A stretch of 51,135 nucleotides of DNA from an uncultured Lachnospiraceae bacterium (GTDB lineage: Bacteria > Bacillota > Clostridia > Lachnospirales > Lachnospiraceae): assembly GCA_910577955.1 (NCBI GenBank), contig CAJTNC010000018.1, forward strand, positions 1-51,135. The letters are read 5' to 3'. Numbering within the stretch: the stretch's first letter is position 1; each line of letters opens with the position of its first letter. A program made the translations under genes and the position numbers. Shown piece after piece: positions 36,081 through 44,361 of the stretch. Under the pieces are notes generated by a model. That model did not search any database. It had not been told where the DNA came from and worked only from the letters and a program-made list of their open reading frames with translations.

Positions 36081-37793
36081 CTATCTTGCCTTTCTGATAA
36101 AATACTTCCAGTATGTTCCGGTTTCTACGACTTCCGCCTGATACTCTTCCTCTAACCACGTCTGCAGCCAATCGTTCATCAACAATTCATATATCATATT
36201 TTCCATATAAGGACATTCCGCCACAATGACGTCCGGATATTTATCAGGGTTTAAACGCCAGTATTCCAAAATCGCACTATTGTAGGAGGGAGTTGACATA
36301 GTTGACGGCCCCGCCACTTCCACATCCTCATACAGATACCCAAGCGTATTCACAACGCTGCCTATGATCCATACTTTATCACCGGGCCTGATCCATTTCT
36401 CCCACTCCGGATAGCTGTCTCGCTCTATATAAACGCCTTCATCATTCGTAATAATACCGAAAGCCGGCCCGGTGCGCACCATCGACAGATCCGAAAAAAC
36501 GGAACATATCTGTCCCCTTCCAGTCATAGGCGTTCTGACATATACACATCTGAAAGCCAACAGAATGACAAAACAAGCAAAGCAAACTCCGATTCCCCTT
36601 TTTGCCTCGGCGCTTACCCGCATCTTACTGATCGGTATCCACGCCGCCAAAATAGCCAACAACCCATAGGGCACCGAGGAGAAAAGGGACAGATCGGACA
36701 AAATCAACGCCGCCAGAAATCCCAGCCCGCCGATCACGCTCAGACACCAATACAGCCTTTTTTCCTCCCGCTCTAACCCCTTTGCATTCCATGCGCCCGC
36801 CGTGACCAAAAACAATAGGATCAGCGTATAGGCATTTCGTTTATCCGCGCTGAGGATATTGAAGAAAAAGCCTGCAAGAAAAACCCCTGTAAAGCACAAC
36901 ATCCACAGCTGCCGCCTCCCCTGCTTATCCTTAAATTTCTCTTGACCGCCCTTCTTGCCAAAAATCTTTCTATATACCTGACTTACGAAAAATGAGACCG
37001 CACCGGCCCCTAAATACACCGGCATCGTTTTCAGGATGTCCATCAGATAAGAAAGCAGTTTGGCGCTCGCTCCCACCGTGTGAGAAGGTTCAAGAGACAG
37101 CATACCTGTAATACACTGCCCGAATGTCTCCCATCCGATCGTAACCATAAAATACCCGCAAACCCCAATACCCGCTCCGGCACATATTGACGTAAAAAGC
37201 AGGATATCCCGCCATTTCTTTTCGGAAAAGCAAAACAGTAACCCTATGATGCCCGGATAGACCACCAGACAGGACGGATACGCCAGAACCTCCAGACACA
37301 AAAACAGCGCGCTGCCTACAAGCAGTATACGCCTTCCTGTTCTAAAATAGACATACAGACAGCAAAACAACAGCGCTGAATACCAAAGCTGTATATTGGA
37401 AAATTCCGGCAGCGCATAGTCCTTTGGCGAAATCATGAAAAATAAAAGCGCCATCTGATACGCCGTAAGTTTATCCAGTTCCCGCCGGAATACTTTATAT
37501 AATAAAACAGCGAGAGCTCCTCTGATGACAATACCGCAGATCTGTAAATACAGCACGATACCCGTAGTCGTACCGAAAACTCTTTCATAGACCCACATGA
37601 GCGCCGCCGAAAGAAAAGCAGAAGTCTGGTGAGGCTCCCACATTTCCAAAAACATTTTATCGCCTGAAATAAGCCGCTGCGACATACTGATCTGATACAT
37701 ACCGTCATAGGATATATTTGTGACTGACCAGATCAGGCCGCAAAACACAGCCATTATCGTAAAAAGCACATAGCTTCTGTTTCGCTTTTTCAA
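36081..37793 (-). CDS. polytopic membrane protein, glycosyltransferase-like (TTG start)
   Basis: A 570-residue protein with about twelve hydrophobic segments over residues 8-420 and a C-terminal soluble domain (about 425-570). The layout resembles the C-type membrane glycosyltransferases that use lipid-linked sugars. The early loop contains YDGMYQ and EMWEPHQTS, where such enzymes carry acidic catalytic residues, but I cannot make a firm motif match. The soluble domain has VWIIGSVVNTLGY and PDVIVAECPYM. The TTG start follows GGAGGAG. It lies 17 bp upstream of the GldA-like ATPase and is probably co-transcribed, so it could glycosylate or make a surface polymer that the transporter handles; that is inference. 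Confidence 0.65.
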   Translation of the reverse strand: MKKRNRSYVLFTIMAVFCGLIWSVTNISYDGMYQISMSQRLISGDKMFLEMWEPHQTSAFLSAALMWVYERVFGTTTGIVLYLQICGIVIRGALAVLLYKVFRRELDKLTAYQMALLFFMISPKDYALPEFSNIQLWYSALLFCCLYVYFRTGRRILLVGSALFLCLEVLAYPSCLVVYPGIIGLLFCFSEKKWRDILLFTSICAGAGIGVCGYFMVTIGWETFGQCITGMLSLEPSHTVGASAKLLSYLMDILKTMPVYLGAGAVSFFVSQVYRKIFGKKGGQEKFKDKQGRRQLWMLCFTGVFLAGFFFNILSADKRNAYTLILLFLVTAGAWNAKGLEREEKRLYWCLSVIGGLGFLAALILSDLSLFSSVPYGLLAILAAWIPISKMRVSAEAKRGIGVCFACFVILLAFRCVYVRTPMTGRGQICSVFSDLSMVRTGPAFGIITNDEGVYIERDSYPEWEKWIRPGDKVWIIGSVVNTLGYLYEDVEVAGPSTMSTPSYNSAILEYWRLNPDKYPDVIVAECPYMENMIYELLMNDWLQTWLEEEYQAEVVETGTYWKYFIRKAR

Positions 37794-37928
37794 TTTCTAT
37801 CTTCTCCTCCGCAGTGCGTATAGCCTACGCGCACAGTATACCATGTCTGCCTGCAAACTTCAACAACATGTATTTTACTATCGTTTTGTCAGAATTTGTA
37901 GGAACAAATCACCTTTTAGCAAAAAATC

Positions 37929-37936
37929 CATACAAT
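37929..37936 (+). promoter_or_regulatory. sigma-E-like -10 box (CATACAAT) of cotJABC
   Basis: CATACAAT matches the sigma-E -10 consensus and lies 37 nt before the cotJA ATG. In Bacillus subtilis cotJABC is sigma-E dependent, which supports the reading. The -35 region is weak by eye. Confidence 0.6.
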
Positions 37937-37973
37937 AAAACATAACCTAATTGTTTATGAAAGGACAATAACA

Positions 37974-38153
37974 ATGCAAAGACCACAGAGACCTTTTATG
38001 AATGACATGATGGGAAATTTCCCGATTGCCATGGCCTATGTGCCTATGCAGCAGGCTCCTGTTCTCTACGAAAATCTGGAGGAGGCTTTTCACAGGGGCA
38101 CGATCTTCCCCGAACTGGATAAACCTTTCATGGGAAGGAGAGGCAGACGATGA
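37974..38153 (+). CDS. cotJA: spore coat protein CotJA
   Basis: A 59-residue spore-coat peptide. It has the family's Pro-rich N-terminus, AMAYVPMQQ, and a YENLEEAFHRGTIFPELDKPF core that defines CotJA. An AAAGGA ribosome-binding site precedes the ATG. Its stop overlaps the cotJB start by 4 bp. CotJA is needed to incorporate CotJC into the coat in B. subtilis. Confidence 0.93.
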   Translation: MQRPQRPFMNDMMGNFPIAMAYVPMQQAPVLYENLEEAFHRGTIFPELDKPFMGRRGRR

Positions 38154-38419
38154 ATCAAAATATGACTGAAAAAAGAAGAATGCTGATGGATATCAACGTG
38201 CTGGACTTCACCACAACAGAACTGCGTGAATATCTGGATACCCATCCCCACGACACAGATGCGATCGCCTACTTCCACCGCTATAACGGAATGCTGCATC
38301 AGATCACAAAAGAATACACGGCCAAATTCGGCCCGATCAGACAGGATATGCCCGGCAACTGTATGGATGAATGGAAATGGGCCACGTCGCCCATGCCTTG
38401 GGAAGGAGGTGCCTGCTAA
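38150..38419 (+). CDS. cotJB: spore coat protein CotJB
   Basis: An 89-residue member of the CotJB family. The conserved central block is FTTTELREYLDTHPHD followed by AIAYFHRYN, and the C-terminus has the aromatic WKWATSPMPWEGGAC. The ATG overlaps the cotJA stop (ATGA), and cotJC begins right after the stop, so all three are coupled. It is an inner-coat component; the molecular role is unknown. Confidence 0.95.
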   Translation: MNQNMTEKRRMLMDINVLDFTTTELREYLDTHPHDTDAIAYFHRYNGMLHQITKEYTAKFGPIRQDMPGNCMDEWKWATSPMPWEGGAC

Positions 38420-39043
38420 ATGTGGAGTTATGAAAAACGTTTGCAGTATCCGGTAAACATTACCACCCCAAACGCCAAGCTGGCGGAGGTTATCATCTCC
38501 CAGTACGGCGGCCCTGACGGGGAAATGGGAGCATCTATGCGCTATCTCTCCCAGCGCTACGGCGTGCCCTACCCTGAGATTGCCGCGGTACTGACCGACA
38601 TCGGCACAGAGGAACTGGCTCACTTGGAAATGGTGGCTGCCATTGTGCACCAGCTCACCAAAAACCTCTCTATGGAGGAGATCGAAAACAGCGGCTTCAA
38701 AGCCTATTATGTGGATCACACGATCGGTATCTGGCCTCAGGCGGCCGGCGGTATTCCCTTCAATGCCTGCGAATTCCAGAGCAAGGGTGACCTGATCACC
38801 GATCTCTTCGAGGATATGGCGGCAGAACAGAAAGCCCGCACCACCTACGACAACATTCTCCGCCTGATCAAAGATCCTGAAGTCTGCGATCCGATCCGTT
38901 TCTTGAGACAGCGCGAGATCGTACACTTCCAGAGATTCGGCGAAGCGCTGCGGCTTCTGCAGGATAGACTGGATCCGAAGAACTTCTACTTCTGCAATCC
39001 GGAATTTGATACAAACTGCGGATGTAACTGCAATAATAAATAA
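38420..39043 (+). CDS. cotJC: spore coat manganese-catalase-like protein CotJC
   Basis: A 207-residue ferritin-fold protein of the manganese catalase family. The di-metal ligands are visible: an E in the first helix region, TEELAHLEM (E and H) near residue 69, and the second pair in MAAEQKARTTYDN and QREIVHFQRFGEAL. The Cys/Asn-rich tail CGCNCNN is typical of clostridial CotJC. It probably protects the spore from peroxide or provides coat structure. Two fragments of a decayed duplicate are found 2.7-3 kb downstream, at 41324-41380 and 41808-41910. Confidence 0.96.
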   Translation: MWSYEKRLQYPVNITTPNAKLAEVIISQYGGPDGEMGASMRYLSQRYGVPYPEIAAVLTDIGTEELAHLEMVAAIVHQLTKNLSMEEIENSGFKAYYVDHTIGIWPQAAGGIPFNACEFQSKGDLITDLFEDMAAEQKARTTYDNILRLIKDPEVCDPIRFLRQREIVHFQRFGEALRLLQDRLDPKNFYFCNPEFDTNCGCNCNNK

Positions 39044-39056
39044 CGGACGGAACTAA

Positions 39057-39100
39057 AAAGACTGGTAAAAGCAATTCTTTATACTGCTTTGCCAGTCTTT
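39057..39100. terminator. first terminator hairpin after cotJC
   Basis: AAAGACTGG (39057-39065) pairs with CCAGTCTTT (39092-39100), and further pairing AAAAGCA/TGCTTT lies inside. A/T-rich flanks make it usable on either strand. Confidence 0.75.
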
Positions 39101-39105
39101 AAATT

Positions 39106-39140
39106 TTGAGCGGTTTTTTAAGCGGTACCGCTCAATTTTT
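39106..39140. terminator. second terminator hairpin after cotJC
   Basis: A perfect 9-bp stem, TTGAGCGGT (39106-39114) with ACCGCTCAA (39127-39135), is followed by TTTTT on the plus strand. On the minus strand it lies downstream of the toxin gene. Confidence 0.8.
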
Positions 39141-39190
39141 GAATACCTTGCCGATAAGATGGCATGTCATCCATAAATTTTAAATTCATA

Positions 39191-39505
39191 TTATCTTATC
39201 GCGTTTTCATAATCCTGCAATTCATGATACATGCCTTCAACTATCACATTTTTCTGCTTTATCCGATACACCAGTAAATATCTATGCCTCTGCAAATGTA
39301 CTTTATGGAATCCCATCTTTCTCAGACGTTCACTATTACAATATCCCAGACAATCTGCCTGTCCCGCAAGTATCTTTATCGTATCGTCGAAATCCTGTAT
39401 TAAGTTGACGGCTGCCTGTGGATTCATAAGCACATCATAAATATACTTCAAAAATTTATCAAACTGTTGTTCTGCCAAATCAGAAATTTCCACATTATAT
39501 TGCAT
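39191..39505 (-). CDS. RelE/ParE-type toxin
   Basis: A 104-residue protein with the RelE/ParE fold pattern. An N-terminal strand (YNVEISDLAEQQ) and two helices are followed by a basic beta-sheet core, with RKMGFHKVHLQRHRYLLVYRIKQKNVIVEGMYHE as the run of strands. ParE members poison gyrase and RelE members cleave ribosome-bound mRNA; the sequence does not settle which this is. It overlaps the antitoxin gene by 11 bp. Confidence 0.82.
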   Translation of the reverse strand: MQYNVEISDLAEQQFDKFLKYIYDVLMNPQAAVNLIQDFDDTIKILAGQADCLGYCNSERLRKMGFHKVHLQRHRYLLVYRIKQKNVIVEGMYHELQDYENAIR

Positions 39506-39734
39506 ATCTCTCCTTCATCCGCTTAGACACGATATCAGCCGGTGTCGTAACTCCCCTATCACTTTTTCTCATGGATTCGGTAAGCTGCCTGACAATGGCA
39601 TCCTCGTTCAAAAATTCTACAGGCATATCATCCCTATCCCTGAAAATAAGATATTGAATGTAATTCTGGACCTCTCTTAATTTATCTTCCGGCATTGTTT
39701 CAAGTAATGAAACCGTATATTCTAACGTACTCAT
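39495..39734 (-). CDS. antitoxin of RelE/ParE-type pair
   Basis: A 79-residue protein. The N-terminal helical part (LEYTVSLLETMPEDKLREVQNYI) probably dimerises. The Arg/Lys-rich C-terminus ending in SKRMKERY would wrap the toxin. It precedes and overlaps the toxin gene, the usual order for such pairs. No DNA-binding motif is obvious, so autoregulation is uncertain. Confidence 0.72.
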   Translation of the reverse strand: MSTLEYTVSLLETMPEDKLREVQNYIQYLIFRDRDDMPVEFLNEDAIVRQLTESMRKSDRGVTTPADIVSKRMKERYAI

Positions 39735-39853
39735 AGACTCCTCCCGTCATTTTCTTGTCATTTCAAATATTATAATATACATTTATTTTTAATACAATCA
39801 TTTTCAGCGGCAACTATTAATGTGATTTTTTCCATGAACGGCAATAATCTTTC

Positions 39854-40075
39854 TTACAGGCATCCTTCCCTCTCCGGTATTTCCCCGCCTGACACATACC
39901 CTGCACGGAATTCCATGTTGATATCCCGAAGTTCTTTCAATCCGTCAATGTACGGCTGATACATCTCAACAATTCCCGCACTGCAGCCATCGCATGAGAC
40001 CGAAATATTTCCCAAAGATTCCTCCACTATCTGCTTCCGTTCTTCTTTTGTCGTATCCTTGATTAAATAGCCCAT
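39854..40075 (-). CDS. small conserved Cys-containing protein (73 aa)
   Basis: A small soluble protein opening with MGYLIKDTTKEER. A CDGC pair lies near residue 29, followed by MYQPYIDGLKELRDINMEFRAGYV. Proteins with this pattern are widespread in Clostridia and have no established function. The second of two adjacent ATGs is chosen on ribosome-binding-site spacing (AAGGGA). It begins just after the broken phospholipase-D-like gene on the same strand. Confidence 0.65.
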   Translation of the reverse strand: MGYLIKDTTKEERKQIVEESLGNISVSCDGCSAGIVEMYQPYIDGLKELRDINMEFRAGYVSGGEIPEREGCL

Positions 40076-40086
40076 CATGTTTTCCC

Positions 40087-41123
40087 TTACTGTAAATTCC
40101 CTATCTTATCCATAATAAACTGTGTAAATTCACGAGTCACCCTGAGCGCCTGACCTCCAAACTGCAAGGCCCCAAGACTGTCCATCCCCCTGTTTGTCAC
40201 ATGTTCCCCCTGTTTTTTGCTTTCATTAAATTCCCTCACCAGCTGAAAAGTTTTAAGGTCATAATCCCACCAATGCCTGCTGTATTCCTCTGTTATACAC
40301 TCGGTCTTAAATTTATAATTCCAATGGTCTCCCTCAAAATCCGTTGACTCTTTCTGCCCGTTCTCCAAAACTCGGCAAATCCCTAAAACATTGCCTGTTT
40401 TCACAGCATGGCAGATAAAAAGGTCTCCTTCCGAAATATCGAACCGTTCCCTGCTAAATCCGATATAATTATCATCAATTACAGTATACCCCTCTTTCAC
40501 CGGGCGATTTGCACTTCCTAACGGCTTCACAAAATATTTACAGCTGTCCGGCAAAATTCTTCTATCAGAAATATAATCGCCAGCCTTAAATAGTAACTGC
40601 CTGACCACCATATGTTCCTTCATAAATTCATCAGCTTTTTTATTCAAGCTGGTTACATCCTGAAACGAAAGTTCTATCCAGAGAAGTCCAGCTATTTGGT
40701 CTGCCAGTTCCCTCTGTAAAGTTTCATTATCCAAAAACACACCATATTCATGGTTATGCCTTAATCCATTATCCGTAAAATTCCCCGATGTTATCAAAAA
40801 TCCCCGGCTCTCCGCCCTTTATAAAGCAGATAGGCTTTCCCATGCAAATGGTTATTATATTTCACGACTACATCTATCCCTTGATCTCTGCCATACTCAT
40901 ACAGCCCAATTATCGAAGATAAGACAGAAGGCGCCATTCCATATCCGTTCAGGTTCGTATAAAGTTCAATCCGTTTTATGGATGGCATATCCGCAAGAAG
41001 CCCCAGCATATCCGGTGATAAAAACGGAGATACAATAACCATCCTGTCTGACATAGCAGAATATTTCACGAGTACATTATAATGATTGAAATCCTCTTTG
41101 TTGGAAAGAATCATTATTCCCAT
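40087..41123 (-). pseudogene. phospholipase-D-like/PUA-like nuclease gene, frameshifted
   Basis: Two frames together encode one protein of about 345 residues. The first (from the ATG at 41123, after GGGAGAAAG) carries the PLD-family half-site HLHGKAYLLYKG. The second continues with the matching LITSGNFTDNGL that completes the HKD motif. The frames part at a run of three G near 40814-40817, and one extra G would rejoin them. The C-terminal half has DNYIGFSRERFDISEGDLFICHAV, reminiscent of PUA/EVE-type domains that read modified bases. PLD plus PUA-like combinations occur in restriction-like nucleases, so a former defence gene is possible. As sequenced it is broken. Confidence 0.7.
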
Positions 41124-41323
41124 GTCTTTCTCCCATAATTCCAAGCCTTTTATGTAAATCATTATAACAAAAAAGTGGGATTATCTCAATCATTCCGCTA
41201 TTAAAGTTCTAAACAATCTTTTATTCTTAATTGAATGATTCCACTTGATTTTTGAATACTGTACTGCTCAACTTTTTTGGTGATGTGCCCATTTTACAAT
41301 ATTTTTCAGATGTGCAATTTCGA

Positions 41324-41380
41324 CACCGACATCGACACAGAGGAACTGGCTCACTTGGAAATTGTGGCGGCCATTTTGCG
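41324..41380 (+). pseudogene. decayed cotJC fragment 1
   Basis: 57 bp closely match cotJC 38598-38654 (the TDIGTEELAHLEMVAAI region) in the same orientation. It ends exactly where the truncated toxin's similarity to its family ends. It is the left part of a duplicated cotJC split by a toxin-antitoxin segment. Confidence 0.8.
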
Positions 41381-41384
41381 CCTA

Positions 41385-41487
41385 TAACTTTAACTGAAAC
41401 CGCCTTACCATTAGAGCTTGTGATCCTCCTGCTCAATTCTTTTAATTTATCTCTGCTATCTGGAGAATACTTCAATTTATATTTCAA
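41385..41487 (-). pseudogene. truncated RelE/ParE-type toxin
   Basis: Only about the first 34 residues look like a toxin (MKYKLKYSPDSRDKLKELSRR... then GKAVSVKV). The open frame continues to 41227 but is antisense to the cotJC fragment and carries no toxin sequence. The TTG start overlaps the antitoxin stop by 4 bp. The catalytic strands are missing, so the product should be inactive. Confidence 0.7.
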
Positions 41488-41747
41488 ATGTCACCTGCTC
41501 CCAACTCCTGTTCCAGATCGTCTGCATCTATCCATCCTTCTCTAACAGCTCTCTCCTCGGCTTTCTGCAATTTAGCAAATAAAGTATATGCTGCTCTGTA
41601 ACGGTCAAGTTCATCAATTTCTGCCATCGTAAGAATGCCGTATTCTACATGACCGTTCCTTGTGAGATAAACTCTTTTTGTGGTATCTACTTCTTTTAAT
41701 ACTTCTGTATAATTTCTCAAATCAGATATCGGTTTAATGTTTGGCAT
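41484..41747 (-). CDS. Phd/YefM-type antitoxin (orphaned)
   Basis: An 87-residue antitoxin. The N-terminus MPNIKPISDLRNYTEVL and the VYLTRNGHVEYGILTMAEIDEL stretch are typical of the Phd/YefM fold, which dimerises to bind its own promoter. The start is at 41747, after AAAGGAGAG. A TATAAT box at 41769-41774 (minus sense) provides its own promoter. Its toxin partner is truncated, so the gene is probably a relic or acts as an anti-addiction gene against related toxins. Confidence 0.82.
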   Translation of the reverse strand: MPNIKPISDLRNYTEVLKEVDTTKRVYLTRNGHVEYGILTMAEIDELDRYRAAYTLFAKLQKAEERAVREGWIDADDLEQELGAGDI

Positions 41748-41807
41748 GATACTCTCTCCTTTGAAATCATTATACATATGATATACCCATCTTGCAGGAA
41801 AATTTGC

Positions 41808-41910
41808 ATGTGAATTCATCAGCACTATGCAAAGGTGTCCTAATCACCGATCTCTTCAAAGACATGGCGACAGGACAGAAGGCCCGCACCACGTACGACA
41901 ACATTCTCCA
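41808..41910 (+). pseudogene. decayed cotJC fragment 2
   Basis: About 100 bp match cotJC 38768-38861 (GDLITDLFEDMAAEQKARTTYDNIL region) in the same orientation, with a 7-nt insertion. Past 41910 no similarity remains. The stretch 41748-42054 between antitoxin and LysM gene otherwise holds only the antitoxin promoter. Confidence 0.85.
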
Positions 41911-42054
41911 CTCCTGCAGAAGCCGAAAAAACACAGCGGATATCACTTTCTTAACAAAGAGTTGCCATCCGTTGTGTTTTTTATAATTTCCTCCGATATC
42001 TCTGAAGATATTTCTTTTGGAGATACACTCTACACCCCTATGCCCCTAAAAGAA

Positions 42055-43071
42055 TCAGTCTTCCCAGCCATACACACCCAACGTTCTACCGAACGTATAA
42101 TAAAAATATACATCTGTACCGGAATAATACTGTTCAACACCGTCGACCACCATACCGTTACTCTCTCCGGTATATGCATAAATAAACCGGTCTTCATCGG
42201 GCAATACATCATAATAATATTCGTCGCCTTCTTCCATTAAATACTTGAAGTGGGATCGATATTCTTCCGTCTTGTCCTCTGCAACTCCATTTTCCGCAGT
42301 AAAAGCTAAATTATAAGAATCCCCCTCCGGATAAGTAAGCACAATATTTCCGGTTCCGTCCCACAAGCCGTTTACCAGATTGCCGCTGTGCACATAAACG
42401 CTTTCGTCCGAAATTCTGGTGATCGATCCCTGTCCGTTCGGAGCGTCGTTATCCCATGTCCCACTAAAAATTTCCATATAGTCGGCACCGGATACAAAAT
42501 GTGTTCCGTTTCCGCTTCTCACACCATTTACATATTCTCCATAATAAAAATAATAACCATTGCTTCCAAATTTATATATGCCTGCGCCCGTTCCCGTAAG
42601 GCTGCCGTCCGGTATATAAACAGCGCGGTCGCCTGCCATCGCGTTCACAAACGTCTGCGCTTCATCGGATCCATCCACTGCGTGCATCGCGTTGTAATCC
42701 TGCGCTGCCATGAGGTTATATACGTTCTGCAGCAGTGCGGATGCATCCGTTGCTACATCCGGCGCTTCAGTTGATTCATTGTTCGTTTCCTCGGCTGTCT
42801 GTTCAGAATTCTGAACAGTCACACTCTCCGTATCCGGCAGAGTCAAAGTCTGATTTGACCATATTTTATTGGGATTTTTGATTTGATCTCTGTTCGCCTC
42901 ATAGATCACATTCCATTTCTCTGCATCGCCATAGATCTCTTTGGCAATCTTTTGCAGACTGTCGCCGGATTTTGTGGTATAGCTTCCTTCAGCGTGTACA
43001 TTCACCGTACCTGACAGCGTAACAGCCGCCACCGCTAATGCGGCAAATACTCTAACCGTTTTTCTCTTCAT
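42055..43071 (-). CDS. exported LysM and MORN-like repeat protein
   Basis: A 338-residue exported protein. A signal peptide (basic KRK, hydrophobic core to about residue 22, cleavage near VHA) is followed by a LysM domain (about 30-80, with YTTKSGDSLQKIAKEIYGD) that binds peptidoglycan. An acidic linker comes next. Three MORN-like repeats with the YYGEYVNGVRSGNGTH, FSGTWDNDAPNGQGS and HSGNLVNGLWDGTGN cores lie at about 175-260. The Tyr/Asp-rich C-terminus is unassigned. The start is the ATG at 43071 after AAAGGAGAGG. It is divergent from an XRE regulator, and the shared spacer holds a palindrome that likely controls both. The function is unknown beyond cell-wall attachment. Confidence 0.85.
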   Translation of the reverse strand: MKRKTVRVFAALAVAAVTLSGTVNVHAEGSYTTKSGDSLQKIAKEIYGDAEKWNVIYEANRDQIKNPNKIWSNQTLTLPDTESVTVQNSEQTAEETNNESTEAPDVATDASALLQNVYNLMAAQDYNAMHAVDGSDEAQTFVNAMAGDRAVYIPDGSLTGTGAGIYKFGSNGYYFYYGEYVNGVRSGNGTHFVSGADYMEIFSGTWDNDAPNGQGSITRISDESVYVHSGNLVNGLWDGTGNIVLTYPEGDSYNLAFTAENGVAEDKTEEYRSHFKYLMEEGDEYYYDVLPDEDRFIYAYTGESNGMVVDGVEQYYSGTDVYFYYTFGRTLGVYGWED

Positions 43072-43094
43072 GTTCTTCCTCTCCTTTACAAGTT

Positions 43095-43116
43095 TTGTCC
43101 TACGCACGTTGGACAA
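43095..43116. promoter_or_regulatory. 22-bp palindrome, likely operator of the XRE regulator
   Basis: TTGTCC and GGACAA are separated by 10 nt whose inner bases continue the symmetry (9 of 11 positions per half match). It lies in the 100-bp divergent spacer, next to the promoter elements for both genes. A second imperfect inverted repeat, GTACA-N8-TGTAC, follows at 43128-43145. Confidence 0.6.
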
Positions 43117-43124
43117 TTTAATTA

Positions 43125-43154
43125 AGTGTACATCATATATTGTACTATGTCAAT
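43125..43154 (-). promoter_or_regulatory. promoter of LysM/MORN gene
   Basis: On the minus strand TTGACA (43149-43154) and TACACT (43125-43130) are 18 nt apart. The downstream palindrome would lie just past the start point, which fits repression. Confidence 0.5.
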
Positions 43155-43171
43155 ATATCGGAGGAAGTTTT

Positions 43172-43387
43172 ATGGGCTATTATCCAAGACTACGGGATCT
43201 TCGGGAAGATCATGATTTATCGATTAGAAAACTTGCGGAGATTTTACATTTGCAAAAGACAACCTACCATAATTATGAAACCGGTAAAAGAGAACTTCCC
43301 TTTGAGCTGGCCATTACACTGGCAAAATTTTATAATGTTTCGTTAGATTATCTCGCCGGACGGACCAATGATTCCACTTTTCAATAA
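43172..43387 (+). CDS. XRE-family transcriptional regulator (71 aa)
   Basis: A single-domain helix-turn-helix protein. The recognition region reads LSIRKLAEILHLQKTTYHNYETGKRE, followed by the FYNVSLDYLAGRT ending typical of Cro/C1-type repressors. GGAGGA precedes the ATG; a longer upstream frame crosses the promoter and is rejected. It has no effector domain. It most likely represses itself and the divergent LysM/MORN gene through the palindrome in the spacer. Confidence 0.9.
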   Translation: MGYYPRLRDLREDHDLSIRKLAEILHLQKTTYHNYETGKRELPFELAITLAKFYNVSLDYLAGRTNDSTFQ

Positions 43388-43409
43388 AAGTGCCGGAATT
43401 ATCTCAATC

Positions 43410-44330
43410 TTAAACCAGCGAATAATAATCAAAACAAGATACATCCAACTTTTCAGCAGGATAATTCGGCTGTTGCCGTATGCGAAATCCGAGATACTCC
43501 AGAGAAGAGAGAACATAGCGATATACGCCCTCAAAAGATTTCTCCAACTCACGGCCTGTCTGACGTTTGAATTTTTGATTTTGATACTCAAAAAATACAG
43601 TAATATCTTTCTCCAATTTCCCGGTGCATCCGCCCCATAGATGAAGAATATTAGCCGTAAATCCTCCGCAGGCTGCCAACTTTGCCTCCACAAATTTCTT
43701 ATGGTTCTCAGCGTACTCGCCGGCAGGTTTCCCGCAAAAGTCCATACAGTAATAAATCCATGCATCTACGATCCCATACAGCCAGAGAGGAACCACACGT
43801 TGCCGTTCATCCCGAATCTTCTGTATCATGGTGGGCCAGTCACCCAAAGTTTCATCCCGAAAAGGACCTTTGTCCCATATAAACAACTCGATGATCCCGA
43901 GCAAAATCTGACAGGAATCCGTACAGCGGGAAAGATCCAGATGTTTCTGTATACCGGCCTCCTCTTCCGTTAATTCCCGCAATTCAATCTGCACCGGTTC
44001 TTTCTGATAACAATAATCAGCCCATATCCCGAAATCATCAAACACTTTATATTCTGTAAAAAAACTGCGCAATTGGTACAACAGTTCATAGACGAGCCGG
44101 AAGTTCCCTGCCTCATCAACTTCGTGCTTTACATACTGCTTCACTAATTTGCCATTTTCCACCGAAAAGCAGAAACCTTCACTATTCATTCCGAAATCAA
44201 CAAATGTTCTGACCATATCCGGACATTGAGCCACTATTCCATGTTCTTTGGCATATGCACATATTGCATTCTGTACGTCAACCCCATTGTATTTCTTTTT
44301 TAATTTCCCGGAGAAATATACCGTATCCAT
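43410..44330 (-). CDS. hypothetical protein (306 aa)
   Basis: A soluble, Trp/Tyr/Cys-rich protein with no family I recognise. It has no signal peptide or membrane helix. Features include FCFSVENGKLVKQYVKHEV (about 52-70) and a helical middle with LELxLGIIELFIWDKG-like spacing. A run WLYGIVDAWIYYCMDFCG lies near residue 190, and a C-terminal basic helix follows. AGAGAGG precedes the ATG. It lies 31 bp downstream of the FtsX permease on the same strand and may be the last gene of that operon. Confidence 0.65.
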   Translation of the reverse strand: MDTVYFSGKLKKKYNGVDVQNAICAYAKEHGIVAQCPDMVRTFVDFGMNSEGFCFSVENGKLVKQYVKHEVDEAGNFRLVYELLYQLRSFFTEYKVFDDFGIWADYCYQKEPVQIELRELTEEEAGIQKHLDLSRCTDSCQILLGIIELFIWDKGPFRDETLGDWPTMIQKIRDERQRVVPLWLYGIVDAWIYYCMDFCGKPAGEYAENHKKFVEAKLAACGGFTANILHLWGGCTGKLEKDITVFFEYQNQKFKRQTGRELEKSFEGVYRYVLSSLEYLGFRIRQQPNYPAEKLDVSCFDYYSLV

Positions 44331-44361
44331 TATTGACCTCTCTCGTTTTTACAATTTCCTC

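Noticed and set aside
38090..38926. 278-residue minus-strand frame
   Set aside because: It lies entirely antisense to cotJA, cotJB and cotJC, whose families are clear, so it is a shadow frame.
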